Assembly: GCA_036505215.1 (NCBI GenBank)
Contig: DASXTW010000212.1
Location: forward strand, 1-18,062
DNA: 18,062 nt
Direction of reading: 5' to 3'
Source of the DNA: DASXTW01 sp036505215
Lineage (GTDB): Bacteria > Actinomycetota > UBA4738
The notes under the pieces are model-generated. The model was not told where the DNA came from and ran no database searches. It saw only the letters and a list, made by a program, of their open reading frames with translations. Shown here in pieces: positions 1 to 6,818 of this stretch (positions are counted from its first letter, which is position 1; the number at the start of each line of letters is the position of its first letter). Both the position numbers and the translations under genes were made by a program.

Positions 1-144
1 AACGCCCAGATGCTCGCCGAGCGCATACCCGGGGCAACGCTGTTCATGTTGGAGGGCGCCGGCCACGTGTACCACTCGGAGCAGGCGGAGGCGGCGGACC
101 GGGTGGTCCTGGACTTCCTGCGATCGGTGGAGGGAGGGCGATGA
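1..144 (+). CDS. Alpha/beta hydrolase, C-terminal fragment
   Basis: The gene enters from the left edge, so only the last 47 residues are visible. The frame contains GAGH followed by a short helix ending in VLDFLR. This is the usual end of alpha/beta-hydrolase-fold esterases, haloperoxidases and epoxide hydrolases, where the histidine of G-x-G-H is the general base of the catalytic triad; here it is residue 22 of the visible part. The nucleophile and acid residues lie outside the window, so the substrate cannot be inferred. Its TGA stop (142-144) overlaps the ATG of the next gene as ATGA, so the two are probably co-transcribed and translationally coupled. The fold is fairly certain; the specific enzyme is unknown. 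Confidence 0.7.
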   Translation, partial: NAQMLAERIPGATLFMLEGAGHVYHSEQAEAADRVVLDFLRSVEGGR

Positions 145-1064
145 ACGACGTCCCCCGGCAGATCCTCGAGCTGGTGAGGCAGCGACAGGCCGCCCGGGCG
201 GACCGGGAATTCGCCAGGGCCGATGAGCTGAGGGACCAGATCGCCAGGGCAGGGTTCGACGTCATCGACACTCCGGCCGGCACCAACCTCGTGGCTCGCG
301 AGAAAGCGAGCACAGGTGAGCCCGCGCCGTATCGCAGCTCCGACGACGTCCCATCGGCCCTGGCCGAGCCACCCACCTTCGACGCGAGCGTCCAGTGGCT
401 CGTCGAAGGATGGTCAGACGACGCCGTGCGAGGGATCGAGTCCTTCCGCCGCCACTCGGGGGATCGGTCGATCCAGTACGTGGTGGTGGACTTCACGGAG
501 CGGAGCATCTGGCCCAGGGAGACGCAGGTGGTACGGGTGCATCCCGACCTCGGGTGGGCCGGCGGACGCAACGCCGGCCTTCGGCGATCGGCGGGGCGGG
601 TCGTGGTGATCGTGGACGGCTCGGTGGAAGCCCTCGGAGACGTGCTCGGCCCGCTTGACGAAGCCCTTGCGGATCACGAGGTCGGCATCACGGGGCCATT
701 CGGGATCGTCACCGATGACCTCCGCGACTTCCGTGAGTCACCGGGCCCCGACGTCGATGCGGTCGAGAGTTACGTGATGGCCTTCCGAAGGGAGCTCGTC
801 GAGGGGGGACTGCGGTTCGACGAGAAGTTCAAGTTCTACCGAACCGCCGACATCGAATTCTCGTTCCAGGTCAAGGCCATGGGCCTTCGGGCGACCGTCA
901 CCCCCCTTCCCGTCAGGAAGCACGAGCAGCGGATGTGGGCGAATACCCCTGAGGATGAGCGGGCGCGCCTGTCGAAGCGGAACTTCTACCGGTTCCTCGA
1001 CAGATGGCGCGGCCGCACGGACCTGTTGGTCTCCCGGATCGACGGCGAGGTGGACTTGGGCTAG
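141..1064 (+). CDS. CysS-tail / family 2 glycosyltransferase fusion protein
   Basis: 307 residues with two recognisable parts. Residues about 8-52 resemble the C-terminal tail of cysteinyl-tRNA synthetase: R-x-x-AR, then FARADELRDQIARAGF and DTPAGTNLV, where CysS has AD-x-xRD-x-L-x-x-x-GI-x-x-x-DTP-x-GT. After a linker (about 53-82), residues 83-270 look like a GT2 (GT-A) glycosyltransferase: GWAGGRNAGLRRSAG at 138-152, a beta strand ending in Asp159 (VIVDGSVE), and a GFDE-like acceptor segment (LRFDEKFKFYRTADIEFSF, 224-242). GT2 enzymes move a sugar from a nucleotide-sugar to an acceptor, and the usual metal-binding DxD is reduced here to DGS. No membrane segments are evident. ATG 141 overlaps the upstream stop. 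The stop TAG shares a CTAG with the convergent ftsH stop. The GT2 assignment is good at fold level; activity and acceptor are unknown. Confidence 0.75.
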   Translation: MNDVPRQILELVRQRQAARADREFARADELRDQIARAGFDVIDTPAGTNLVAREKASTGEPAPYRSSDDVPSALAEPPTFDASVQWLVEGWSDDAVRGIESFRRHSGDRSIQYVVVDFTERSIWPRETQVVRVHPDLGWAGGRNAGLRRSAGRVVVIVDGSVEALGDVLGPLDEALADHEVGITGPFGIVTDDLRDFRESPGPDVDAVESYVMAFRRELVEGGLRFDEKFKFYRTADIEFSFQVKAMGLRATVTPLPVRKHEQRMWANTPEDERARLSKRNFYRFLDRWRGRTDLLVSRIDGEVDLG

Positions 1065-3127
1065 GCGTCCGGGCGTACGGGGATCTCCTGGGTTGGGGCG
1101 GCTGAGCCATCCGCCCGCGACAGGATGATCTCGGGGCGGGCCGGGACCTTGTCGGTCCTGGCCTTCTCCTCCTCGGCCCTCTTCTCCTCGGCCTGCCTCT
1201 CCTGGGTCTCTTGCTTCAGGGCTTCCCTCGTGGGGATGGGCTTCTCTCCGTCCAGGTACTGCCGAAGCTCGGTCCCCTCGATGACCTCGCGCTCGATGAG
1301 CACATCGGAGAGCCGGCGCAGGTTCTCCTTGTCGTTCTCCAGGATGCTCTTCGCACGGTCCTGCGCTTCACGAAGAAGCCGGGCCACCTCCTCGTCGATC
1401 ACCCGCGCGGTCTGTTCGGAGAACTCGGGCCGCTCGCCCGGGAACAGCGGCCGGCCTCCCGCGGAGCGGAACCCGTTGTTGCCGAAGGAGAGTGGGCCCA
1501 GCTTGCTGCTCATGCCGTACTCGACCACCATGGCCCTCGCGATCTCCGTCGCCTGCTGGAGGTCGTTCTGGGCCCCGGTGGAGATCTCGCCGAACGTGAG
1601 CTCTTCGGCTGCCCGCCCTCCCATGGCGAAGACCAGCCTGTCCCGCAATTCGGGCTCCGTCATCAGGTAGCGATCCTCCAGGGGCCGGACCATCGTGATG
1701 CCGAGCGCGGCGACCCCGCGCGGGACGATCGTGACCCGGTGGACGGGGTCGATGTGGTCCGAACGCAGCGCCACCAGGGCGTGCCCCATCTCGTGGACGG
1801 CCACCCGGATCTTGTCGCGTTCCGACATCACCCGGCTCTTCCGTTCCAGGCCCGCCACAACGCGGTCGATGGCCTCCTCCAGCTCCTCCATGCCCACCCA
1901 GTTCTTCTCCCGGCGGGCGGCCAGGAGGGCCCCCTCGTTGACCACGTTGGCCAGGTCCGCGCCGGTGAACCCAGGTGTTCTGGCTGCCAGAGTTCGGAGG
2001 TCGACGTTGGGATCGATGGCAACGCCCTTGGAGTGCACGCGCAGAATGGCCTCCCGGCCCCGGAGGTCCGGGCGGTCCACCACGACCTGCCGATCGAACC
2101 GCCCGGGACGAAGCAAGGCCGGGTCGAGCACATCGCCCCGGTTGGTAGCCGCCATGATGATCACACCCTTGGAGGTGTCGAACCCATCCATCTCCACCAG
2201 GAGCTGGTTCAAGGTCTGCTCACGCTCGTCGTGGGAACCGAGCGAGCCCCCCAACGCGCCCGCCCGGGACTTGCCGATCGTGTCGAGCTCGTCCAGGAAC
2301 ACCAGGCACGGGGCCTTCTCCTTGGCCTGCTGGAACAGCTCCCGAACCCGCGCCGCCCCCAGGCCCACGAACATCTCCACGAACTCCGACCCGGACATGT
2401 AGAAGAAGGGAACGGCCGCCTCGCCGGCCACCGCTCTGGCCAGAAGGGTCTTACCGCAACCCGGAGGTCCGAGGAGCAGGACGCCCTTGGGGATCCGCCC
2501 GCCCAGGCGCTGGTACTTCTTGGGGGTTCGCAGGAACTCCACGATCTCCTTGAGCTCCTCGACGGCCTCGTCCACCCCCGCGACATCGGCGAAGGTGGTC
2601 TTCATCTCCTTGCGGTCGTAGATCTTGACGCGGTTCTTCCCCAGGTTGAGCGCGGTGGCCGCGCCCCCTCCCGCCACGCGACGAAACAGGAACACCCAGA
2701 GCAGACCGAGCAGGAGGAACGGGAGGATCCACTGAAGCAGGAACGAGGTAAGGGCGCTTGGCTGCTGGCCCTTGAACTCAACCCCTTCCTTGGACAGCTG
2801 CGTCACCAGCGTAGAGGTGTCGAAGTTGGGAGGGAGTTCGGCGACGAACCTGGTTCCATTGGTATCCGTCCACGAGATCGATGCCCCGGTGATCGTGACG
2901 GATTTGATCGAGCTGCGGTCGAGCTGCCGGTAGAACTGGTCGAGCCGGGCCTTGGTCGTGCTCTGGCCGAACAGGCTCTGGACCAGGAAGAGCAGAACGA
3001 TCGCGCCAAGGATGTACACAAGCGAGAAGCGCCATGGGCTCCGCCCGGTCTGGCCCGAGCCTCCACCGAGGTCGAAGCCTTGCCAGCGACCCCTGCCGCG
3101 ACGTTCGTTGTCGTTGGGATTCGGCAT
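1061..3127 (-). CDS. ftsH: ATP-dependent zinc metalloprotease FtsH
   Basis: 688 residues, a membrane-anchored hexameric AAA+ protease that extracts and degrades membrane and short-lived soluble proteins. Two membrane segments (about 34-53 and 128-148) flank the small extracytoplasmic domain. The AAA+ module follows: Walker A GPPGCGKT at 220-227, Walker B VFLDE at 276-280, and the second region of homology ATNRGDVLDPALLRPGRFDR at 327-346. The peptidase has the zinc motif HEMGH at 445-449 and the third ligand Asp522 in GAQNDL. A charged Glu/Lys-rich C-terminal tail ends the protein. The motifs deviate slightly from the usual GPPGTGKT, FIDEID and HEAGH, so this may be a divergent or second FtsH. 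The frame is open 73 codons further upstream, but ATG 3127 is preferred because AAGAGGA lies just ahead and the protein then begins with the usual short polar segment before the first membrane helix. Confidence 0.97.
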   Translation of the reverse strand: MPNPNDNERRGRGRWQGFDLGGGSGQTGRSPWRFSLVYILGAIVLLFLVQSLFGQSTTKARLDQFYRQLDRSSIKSVTITGASISWTDTNGTRFVAELPPNFDTSTLVTQLSKEGVEFKGQQPSALTSFLLQWILPFLLLGLLWVFLFRRVAGGGAATALNLGKNRVKIYDRKEMKTTFADVAGVDEAVEELKEIVEFLRTPKKYQRLGGRIPKGVLLLGPPGCGKTLLARAVAGEAAVPFFYMSGSEFVEMFVGLGAARVRELFQQAKEKAPCLVFLDELDTIGKSRAGALGGSLGSHDEREQTLNQLLVEMDGFDTSKGVIIMAATNRGDVLDPALLRPGRFDRQVVVDRPDLRGREAILRVHSKGVAIDPNVDLRTLAARTPGFTGADLANVVNEGALLAARREKNWVGMEELEEAIDRVVAGLERKSRVMSERDKIRVAVHEMGHALVALRSDHIDPVHRVTIVPRGVAALGITMVRPLEDRYLMTEPELRDRLVFAMGGRAAEELTFGEISTGAQNDLQQATEIARAMVVEYGMSSKLGPLSFGNNGFRSAGGRPLFPGERPEFSEQTARVIDEEVARLLREAQDRAKSILENDKENLRRLSDVLIEREVIEGTELRQYLDGEKPIPTREALKQETQERQAEEKRAEEEKARTDKVPARPEIILSRADGSAAPTQEIPVRPDA

Positions 3128-3297
3128 GATTGCTGTCCTCTTACGATCTTCGTCGAGTCTGTTCGAATAGAGTCCTACCGTACATCTTCCCACCAGCTCT
3201 CCTGAACCACCCTCGCCCTCCATTTCCTCCCTGAGGGTCCCCTCTGGACTCCTCCGCCGATCAGTGCTCTTTCGTTCACCGGCCGTATCCTGGCCTC

Positions 3298-4896
3298 GTG
3301 GGTGGCGGCAGCGCGGGGCGCTCGGTGCCGGCCCGGATGGCCCCATTGCCCGGAGGGCGCCGGGCGGCCGCGGGGGGACTGGTCGGAGCTGTCGTCGTCA
3401 TCGGCGCGACCGCCGTCGTCCACACCTTCCTGAGGGCAGTGCCTTTCCTTCCCCTGGCGTTGTCTCAGGCGCTGGTCCGGGCGGCTCCTGGAGGATTCGC
3501 CACGTTCTTCATCGACCGGTTGGGACACTGGGCCCTGCGACTGGCAGTAACTGGAACGGTCATTGCCTTCATCCTGGCAGGGGTGGGGCTTGGCCTCCTG
3601 GCCCCGCGGTTGTTCCGCTTCGTCCGAAACAGGGCCGCCGCGGGCGTGCTCAGCTTCCTTCCTCTCTGGCTCGTCTCCGTCGCCTTCTACCCGTCGCCAG
3701 GCGGAGGGACGCTCCGTCGCCTGCCGTTCGCAGTGGCCAGCCTCCCCATCTACGGCCTGGGCGGCCTGGCGGCTGCCTGGGCCCAGGGTCGCCTCCAGGA
3801 GGCGCCGGGACGACAAGAGCCAGACCCCACTCGCCGCGTCGTCCTGCGGGCACTGTGGTGGGGAGCCGCGGGCGTGCTCCTGGGTGTGGCGGACCTCGGA
3901 CGGCTCATCTACCGAAGGGCCGACCCTGGCCGTCAGCTCCTCCACCTGGCGAACGTGCGGGAAGCCGCCTCGCCGTCACTCTCCTCCTCCGACGCCGCGT
4001 TCGCTCGGGTGCCCGGCCTGACGCCAGAAGTGACCCCCAACGAGGACTTCTACGTCGTGGACGAGGAGATCATCGACCCGGACATCGACGCGGCCGCGTG
4101 GCGCCTGAACGTGACGGGCCTGGTGACACGACCCCTCAGCGTGACGTACGAGGAGCTCCTGAGGCTCCCCGCGGTCGAGCGGTACCAGACGCTCGAGTGC
4201 ATCAGCAACCAGGTGGGCGGGAATCTCATCTCCACCGCCAAGTGGGCCGGGGTCCCTCTGCCGGAGATCCTTGACCGGGCCGGAGTGGGCGGCGACGCCG
4301 TCGAGGTGGTTTTCCGGGCCTCGGGCGGCTACTCGGACAGTCTGGCCATCGAGCAGGCCATGGACCCGGGCACCTTGATCGCGGTGGGCATGAACGACCA
4401 CGTGTTGCCCAGGGCCCACGGGTTCCCCGCCCGACTCCTGTCCGTCGGGACCTACGGGATGAAGAACCCCAAGTGGCTGACCGCGATCGAGGTGGTCAAC
4501 CAGCCCTACCAGGGATATTGGGAGCGGCGGGGCTGGTCCAAGCAGGCGATCGTGAAGACGGCGTCTCGCATCGACGTGCCAGCGGGGGGAGCTCACGTCC
4601 GAGGCGCCGTTGCCGTGGCGGGGATCGCCTTCGCCGGCAGCCGGGGGGTCTCTCGCGTGGAGGTCTCGACAGACGGCGGGCGTTCCTGGAATCCGGCCCA
4701 ACTCAAGCGGCCCCTTTCCTCGGTCACCTGGCGGTTGTGGTTGTACCGTGGGGAGGCGCGCGGGCCGGGCGAATCCGGGATCCTGGTTCGTGCGTACGAC
4801 GGCAGGGGGATCGTCCAGACGAAGAAGTTGGCCTCGCCCCATCCAGACGGTGCCAGCGGGTACGATGCGATCACGGTGCGATATGAGTCAGGCTGA
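3298..4896 (+). CDS. Membrane-anchored molybdopterin oxidoreductase (sulfite oxidase family)
   Basis: 532 residues. The N-terminal third carries about four to five hydrophobic segments (roughly 25-45, 79-101, 113-130, 144-163, 184-199). The rest is a sulfite-oxidase-type molybdopterin domain (about 240-400) followed by the Mo-cofactor oxidoreductase dimerisation domain (about 425-530, with VSTDGGRSW). Cys301 in LECISNQVGG matches the cysteine that ligates molybdenum in this family, and GVPLPEIL and GTYGMKNPKWL are also family signatures. Members oxidise sulfite or reduce sulfoxides; the substrate here cannot be read from sequence. The start is uncertain: GTG 3298 (used) or ATG 3337, neither with a good ribosome site. 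The 3' end overlaps the following sigma factor gene by 14 bases, which implies co-transcription with a redox-stress regulator. An MsrP-like role in repairing oxidised methionine is one possibility, by inference only. Confidence 0.9.
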   Translation: MGGGSAGRSVPARMAPLPGGRRAAAGGLVGAVVVIGATAVVHTFLRAVPFLPLALSQALVRAAPGGFATFFIDRLGHWALRLAVTGTVIAFILAGVGLGLLAPRLFRFVRNRAAAGVLSFLPLWLVSVAFYPSPGGGTLRRLPFAVASLPIYGLGGLAAAWAQGRLQEAPGRQEPDPTRRVVLRALWWGAAGVLLGVADLGRLIYRRADPGRQLLHLANVREAASPSLSSSDAAFARVPGLTPEVTPNEDFYVVDEEIIDPDIDAAAWRLNVTGLVTRPLSVTYEELLRLPAVERYQTLECISNQVGGNLISTAKWAGVPLPEILDRAGVGGDAVEVVFRASGGYSDSLAIEQAMDPGTLIAVGMNDHVLPRAHGFPARLLSVGTYGMKNPKWLTAIEVVNQPYQGYWERRGWSKQAIVKTASRIDVPAGGAHVRGAVAVAGIAFAGSRGVSRVEVSTDGGRSWNPAQLKRPLSSVTWRLWLYRGEARGPGESGILVRAYDGRGIVQTKKLASPHPDGASGYDAITVRYESG

Positions 4897-5464
4897 AGCG
4901 CGAAGCGATGACGACCTGGAGGCTCGATTCGAGTCGGAGGCCTTGCCGCTCCTGAACGGCATGTACTCGGCTGCGTTTCGCCTGACCCGAAATGCTGCCG
5001 ACGCCGAGGACCTGATCCAGGAGACCTTCCTCCGGGCGTATCGGGGCTTCCACCAGTTCCAGGAGGGCACCAACCTCAAGGCATGGCTGTATCGCATCCT
5101 CATGAACACGTTCATCAACAGCTATCGCAAGAAGCAGCGTGAGCCGCAGACCATCTCGGACGACGAGGTGGAGGACTGGTACCTCTACTCGAAGATGGCC
5201 GAGCGCGGTGCCGAGCCTTCGGCGGAGACCTCCGTCATCGAGGCCCTCCCGGACGAAGACGTGCAGGAGGCGCTTTCCTCGCTTCCGGAGCAGTTCCGGA
5301 TCGCCGTTCTCCTGGCAGACGTCGAGGGGTTCAGCTACAAGGAGATCGCCGAGATCACGGGGGTCCCGATCGGGACCGTGATGTCCCGGCTCCACCGGGG
5401 AAGAAGAGCGCTCGAGAAGCGGTTATGGGACGTGGTACGGGAGCGTGGCCTTGTCCGAGATTAG
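4883..5464 (+). CDS. sigR: ECF RNA polymerase sigma factor, SigR/SigH type (ECF12)
   Basis: 193 residues. Region 2 spans about 25-88 with DLIQETFLRAYRGFHQF and the segment EGTNLKAWLYRILMNTFINS, then YRKKQREPQ. These blocks are almost diagnostic of the SigR (Streptomyces) / SigH (Mycobacterium) thiol-oxidative-stress sigma factors. Region 4 spans about 130-181 with LPEQFRIAVLLADVEGFSYKEIA and GTVMSRLHRGRR. Members direct polymerase to thioredoxin, mycothiol and protein-quality-control genes when disulfide stress inactivates their anti-sigma factor. ATG 4883 lies inside the end of the molybdoenzyme gene, and longer in-frame openings into that gene are ignored. The gene overlaps the anti-sigma gene by 20 bases, so the regulator and its inhibitor should be made together. 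Confidence 0.95.
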   Translation: MSQAEARSDDDLEARFESEALPLLNGMYSAAFRLTRNAADAEDLIQETFLRAYRGFHQFQEGTNLKAWLYRILMNTFINSYRKKQREPQTISDDEVEDWYLYSKMAERGAEPSAETSVIEALPDEDVQEALSSLPEQFRIAVLLADVEGFSYKEIAEITGVPIGTVMSRLHRGRRALEKRLWDVVRERGLVRD

Positions 5465-5699
5465 TTGCGAAGAGGTTCTGGCAGAGATCGAGCACCTCCT
5501 ACACGGGGAGCTCGATCCGGACCGGGCCGCCCGCCTGGAGAGCCACCTCAGCACGTGCAGCCCGTGCTTCCACCGGGCGGAGTTCCAGCGGAAGTTGAAG
5601 GAGATCGTCAAATACAAGTGTCGCTCCCAGGCTCCGGACCACCTGGTCTGGCGGGTTCGGGAAGCAATCCACCTGGAGCGCCGGGTCGAGGAGCCCTGA
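5445..5699 (+). CDS. rsrA: RsrA/RshA-like zinc-binding redox anti-sigma factor
   Basis: 84 residues beginning at GTG 5445 inside the sigma gene; TTG 5451 is an alternative start. The protein carries the zinc-associated anti-sigma signature H34-x3-C38-x2-C41 (HLSTCSPC) with an upstream Cys8 (SCEEVL) and a further Cys59 (KYKCRS). This is the same arrangement as RsrA, where a cysteine near the N-terminus, the HxxxCxxC and a later cysteine form the zinc site and redox switch. Under disulfide stress such proteins lose zinc, form a disulfide and release the sigma factor. The partner is almost certainly the overlapping ECF sigma factor at 4883-5464. At 84 residues it is slightly shorter than Streptomyces RsrA. 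A small inverted repeat (TGGGT-TCG-ACCCA, 5705-5717) follows the stop but lacks a T tract. Confidence 0.92.
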   Translation: MALSEISCEEVLAEIEHLLHGELDPDRAARLESHLSTCSPCFHRAEFQRKLKEIVKYKCRSQAPDHLVWRVREAIHLERRVEEP

Positions 5700-5826
5700 G
5701 GCGCTGGGTTCGACCCAATGTCCCCTCTCAGGCTTTCGTCACAAACTTCTTAGCCAGCGGGGAAACTCCAGGGCTCACTCGTGCGAATAAGAGGAGCGGA
5801 GGAGGCGTTCTGGTCTGAGCGGATCG

Positions 5827-6012
5827 ATGAAGGGCAGCCGCCCGGGAAAGATGCCACCGCCCTCGCCGACGAGGAGCGGGCGTCGCACGTGCGCTGCCCC
5901 CGGATGCCAGACCCAACTGTCCATCTACAACCTCGGTTCGCTGTGCTGGCAGCACGCAGACCTCCACTTCCCCAACTACCGCGGCAAGCGCCTTCTCGAA
6001 GGGAAAGCCTGA
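5827..6012 (+). CDS. Small Cys/His zinc-finger-like protein
   Basis: 61 residues, not assigned to a named family. A basic, proline-rich start is followed by Cys22-x4-Cys27 (CAAPGC), the segment TQLSIYNLGSLC and Cys40-x2-His43 (CWQH). The C-x4-C-x12-C-x2-H spacing would suit a single zinc site. Short actinobacterial proteins with a similar C-x4-C...LS-x-YN...CW-x-H pattern exist to my recollection, which together with the invariant-looking metal residues is the reason to call it real. The start could be ATG 5827 (used) or ATG 5851. A strong purine-rich GGAGGAGG near 5797-5804 is too far from either for comfort. It sits between the redox sigma/anti-sigma pair and hsp20, so it may belong to the stress response. 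Function unknown. Confidence 0.55.
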   Translation: MKGSRPGKMPPPSPTRSGRRTCAAPGCQTQLSIYNLGSLCWQHADLHFPNYRGKRLLEGKA

Positions 6013-6128
6013 ACCAGGCATTTCCCGAGCATCGCCGGAACCCCACCATCGATGAGCTCGACCGGGGAAGCGGGGGGTTGCGGCCCCACAAGCTGATGCT
6101 GCTATTATCAGGTTTCCTGCTCCTTGAG

Positions 6129-6158
6129 TTGACATGTCAGTCGCGCCTGAGCTATAGT
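6129..6158 (+). promoter_or_regulatory. Sigma-70-type promoter of hsp20 with overlapping palindrome
   Basis: A perfect -35 TTGACA (6129-6134) and a -10 TATAGT (6153-6158) are separated by 18 bp, 43 bp upstream of the hsp20 start. The -35 box is embedded in a perfect 10-bp palindrome TGACATGTCA (6130-6139), and the sequence CTTGAGT, one half of the HspR/HAIR consensus, ends at 6129. The second HAIR half-site is not present at the expected spacing. The arrangement suggests a housekeeping promoter that could be blocked by a repressor; the repressor identity is not established. Confidence 0.72.
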
Positions 6159-6201
6159 GCGAAGTGGTCAGTAAGGATGAATCATCGGGAGGTGAGAGAC
6201 C

Positions 6202-6699
6202 ATGCTGGCCAGATGGAATCCGTGGCGGGACCTGTCCGACCTGGAGCGGGAGATGTCGGATCTCACCAGGCGGTTCTTCGGCGGCGGGTGGTTCGAGCCC
6301 TGGACCCGGCGCATCAACGGCGGTGCGTGGAGCCCCGCAGTTGACGTGTTCGCCCGGGAGGGCGACCTGGTGGTCCGGGCCGAGCTTCCAGGGGTGGATC
6401 CGGAGAAGGACATCGACATCTCGCTCCACGACGGAGCCCTGACGATCCGGGGAGAGCGCCGGTTCGAGGAGAAGACCGAGCGGGACAACTTCTACCGGTT
6501 CGAGAGCTCCTACGGCTCCTTCCAGCGCAGCGTCCCGCTGCCCCAGGGCGTCAAGGCCCAGGATGTGCGTGCAACGTACGAGAACGGCATCCTCGAGGTC
6601 GTGATCCCGAAGGCGGGGGAGCTGACGAGCGCCAGGAAGATCCCGATCGCCGTGGGGTCCGAGCGCAAGTCGATCTCCGCCAAGGGCAGCAAGAAGTAA
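6202..6699 (+). CDS. hsp20: Small heat shock protein, Hsp20/alpha-crystallin family
   Basis: 165 residues, the usual length. The N-terminal arm (1-42) has WNPWRDLSDLEREM, the alpha-crystallin domain runs from about 43 to 137 (PAVDVFAREGDLVVRAELPG, GALTIRGER, then NGILEVVIPK), and the C-terminal extension carries an I-x-I motif, IPI at 147-149, which locks dimers into larger oligomers in this family. Hsp20 proteins are ATP-independent holdases that keep unfolding proteins soluble for Hsp70/Clp systems. ATG 6202 follows a strong GGAGGTGAG ribosome site. The gene is a single-cistron unit, with its own promoter (6129-6158) and terminator (6729-6763). Its position after the SigR-RsrA pair fits a stress-response neighbourhood. 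Confidence 0.96.
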   Translation: MLARWNPWRDLSDLEREMSDLTRRFFGGGWFEPWTRRINGGAWSPAVDVFAREGDLVVRAELPGVDPEKDIDISLHDGALTIRGERRFEEKTERDNFYRFESSYGSFQRSVPLPQGVKAQDVRATYENGILEVVIPKAGELTSARKIPIAVGSERKSISAKGSKK

Positions 6700-6728
6700 C
6701 ACGCTTCCGAGCGCGGAGTTTCGCCGAC

Positions 6729-6763
6729 GAAGAGATGGCCGCCGAGGCCATCTCTTCCTTTTT
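6729..6763 (+). terminator. Rho-independent terminator after hsp20
   Basis: A perfect 12-bp stem GAAGAGATGGCC (6729-6740) / GGCCATCTCTTC (6746-6757) encloses a 5-base loop and is followed by CTTTTT. This is a canonical intrinsic terminator 30 bp after the hsp20 stop. It lies inside the 5' extension of the next open frame, so it also argues that the next gene starts downstream, at 6819. Confidence 0.93.
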
Positions 6764-6818
6764 CGAGATGTGCAAGGTGGGGAAGCACCGGCTCTCCCCG
6801 GCAAGTAGGCTTCGGGCC

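Noticed and set aside
1211..3205. Very long plus-strand open frame (664 codons) antisense to ftsH
   Set aside because: High-GC shadow frame. Its product is low-complexity, rich in His/Arg/Gly/Pro with no motif, while the opposite strand encodes an intact FtsH with every catalytic residue.
3245..3282. SigR-type promoter (GGAAT / GTT) ahead of the molybdoenzyme gene
   Set aside because: A GGACT and a CGTT are present, but the -35 lacks GGAA and the gap of about 23 bp is outside the usual spacing.
6123..6143. Complete HspR HAIR operator upstream of hsp20
   Set aside because: Only the left half CTTGAGT is present. The sequence at the expected second half matches ACTCAAG at two of seven positions, so only a half-site is claimed.
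6735..6818. N-terminal extension of the enoyl-CoA hydratase frame
   Set aside because: It contains the perfect hsp20 terminator stem and T tract, and the crotonase homology begins only after ATG 6819.
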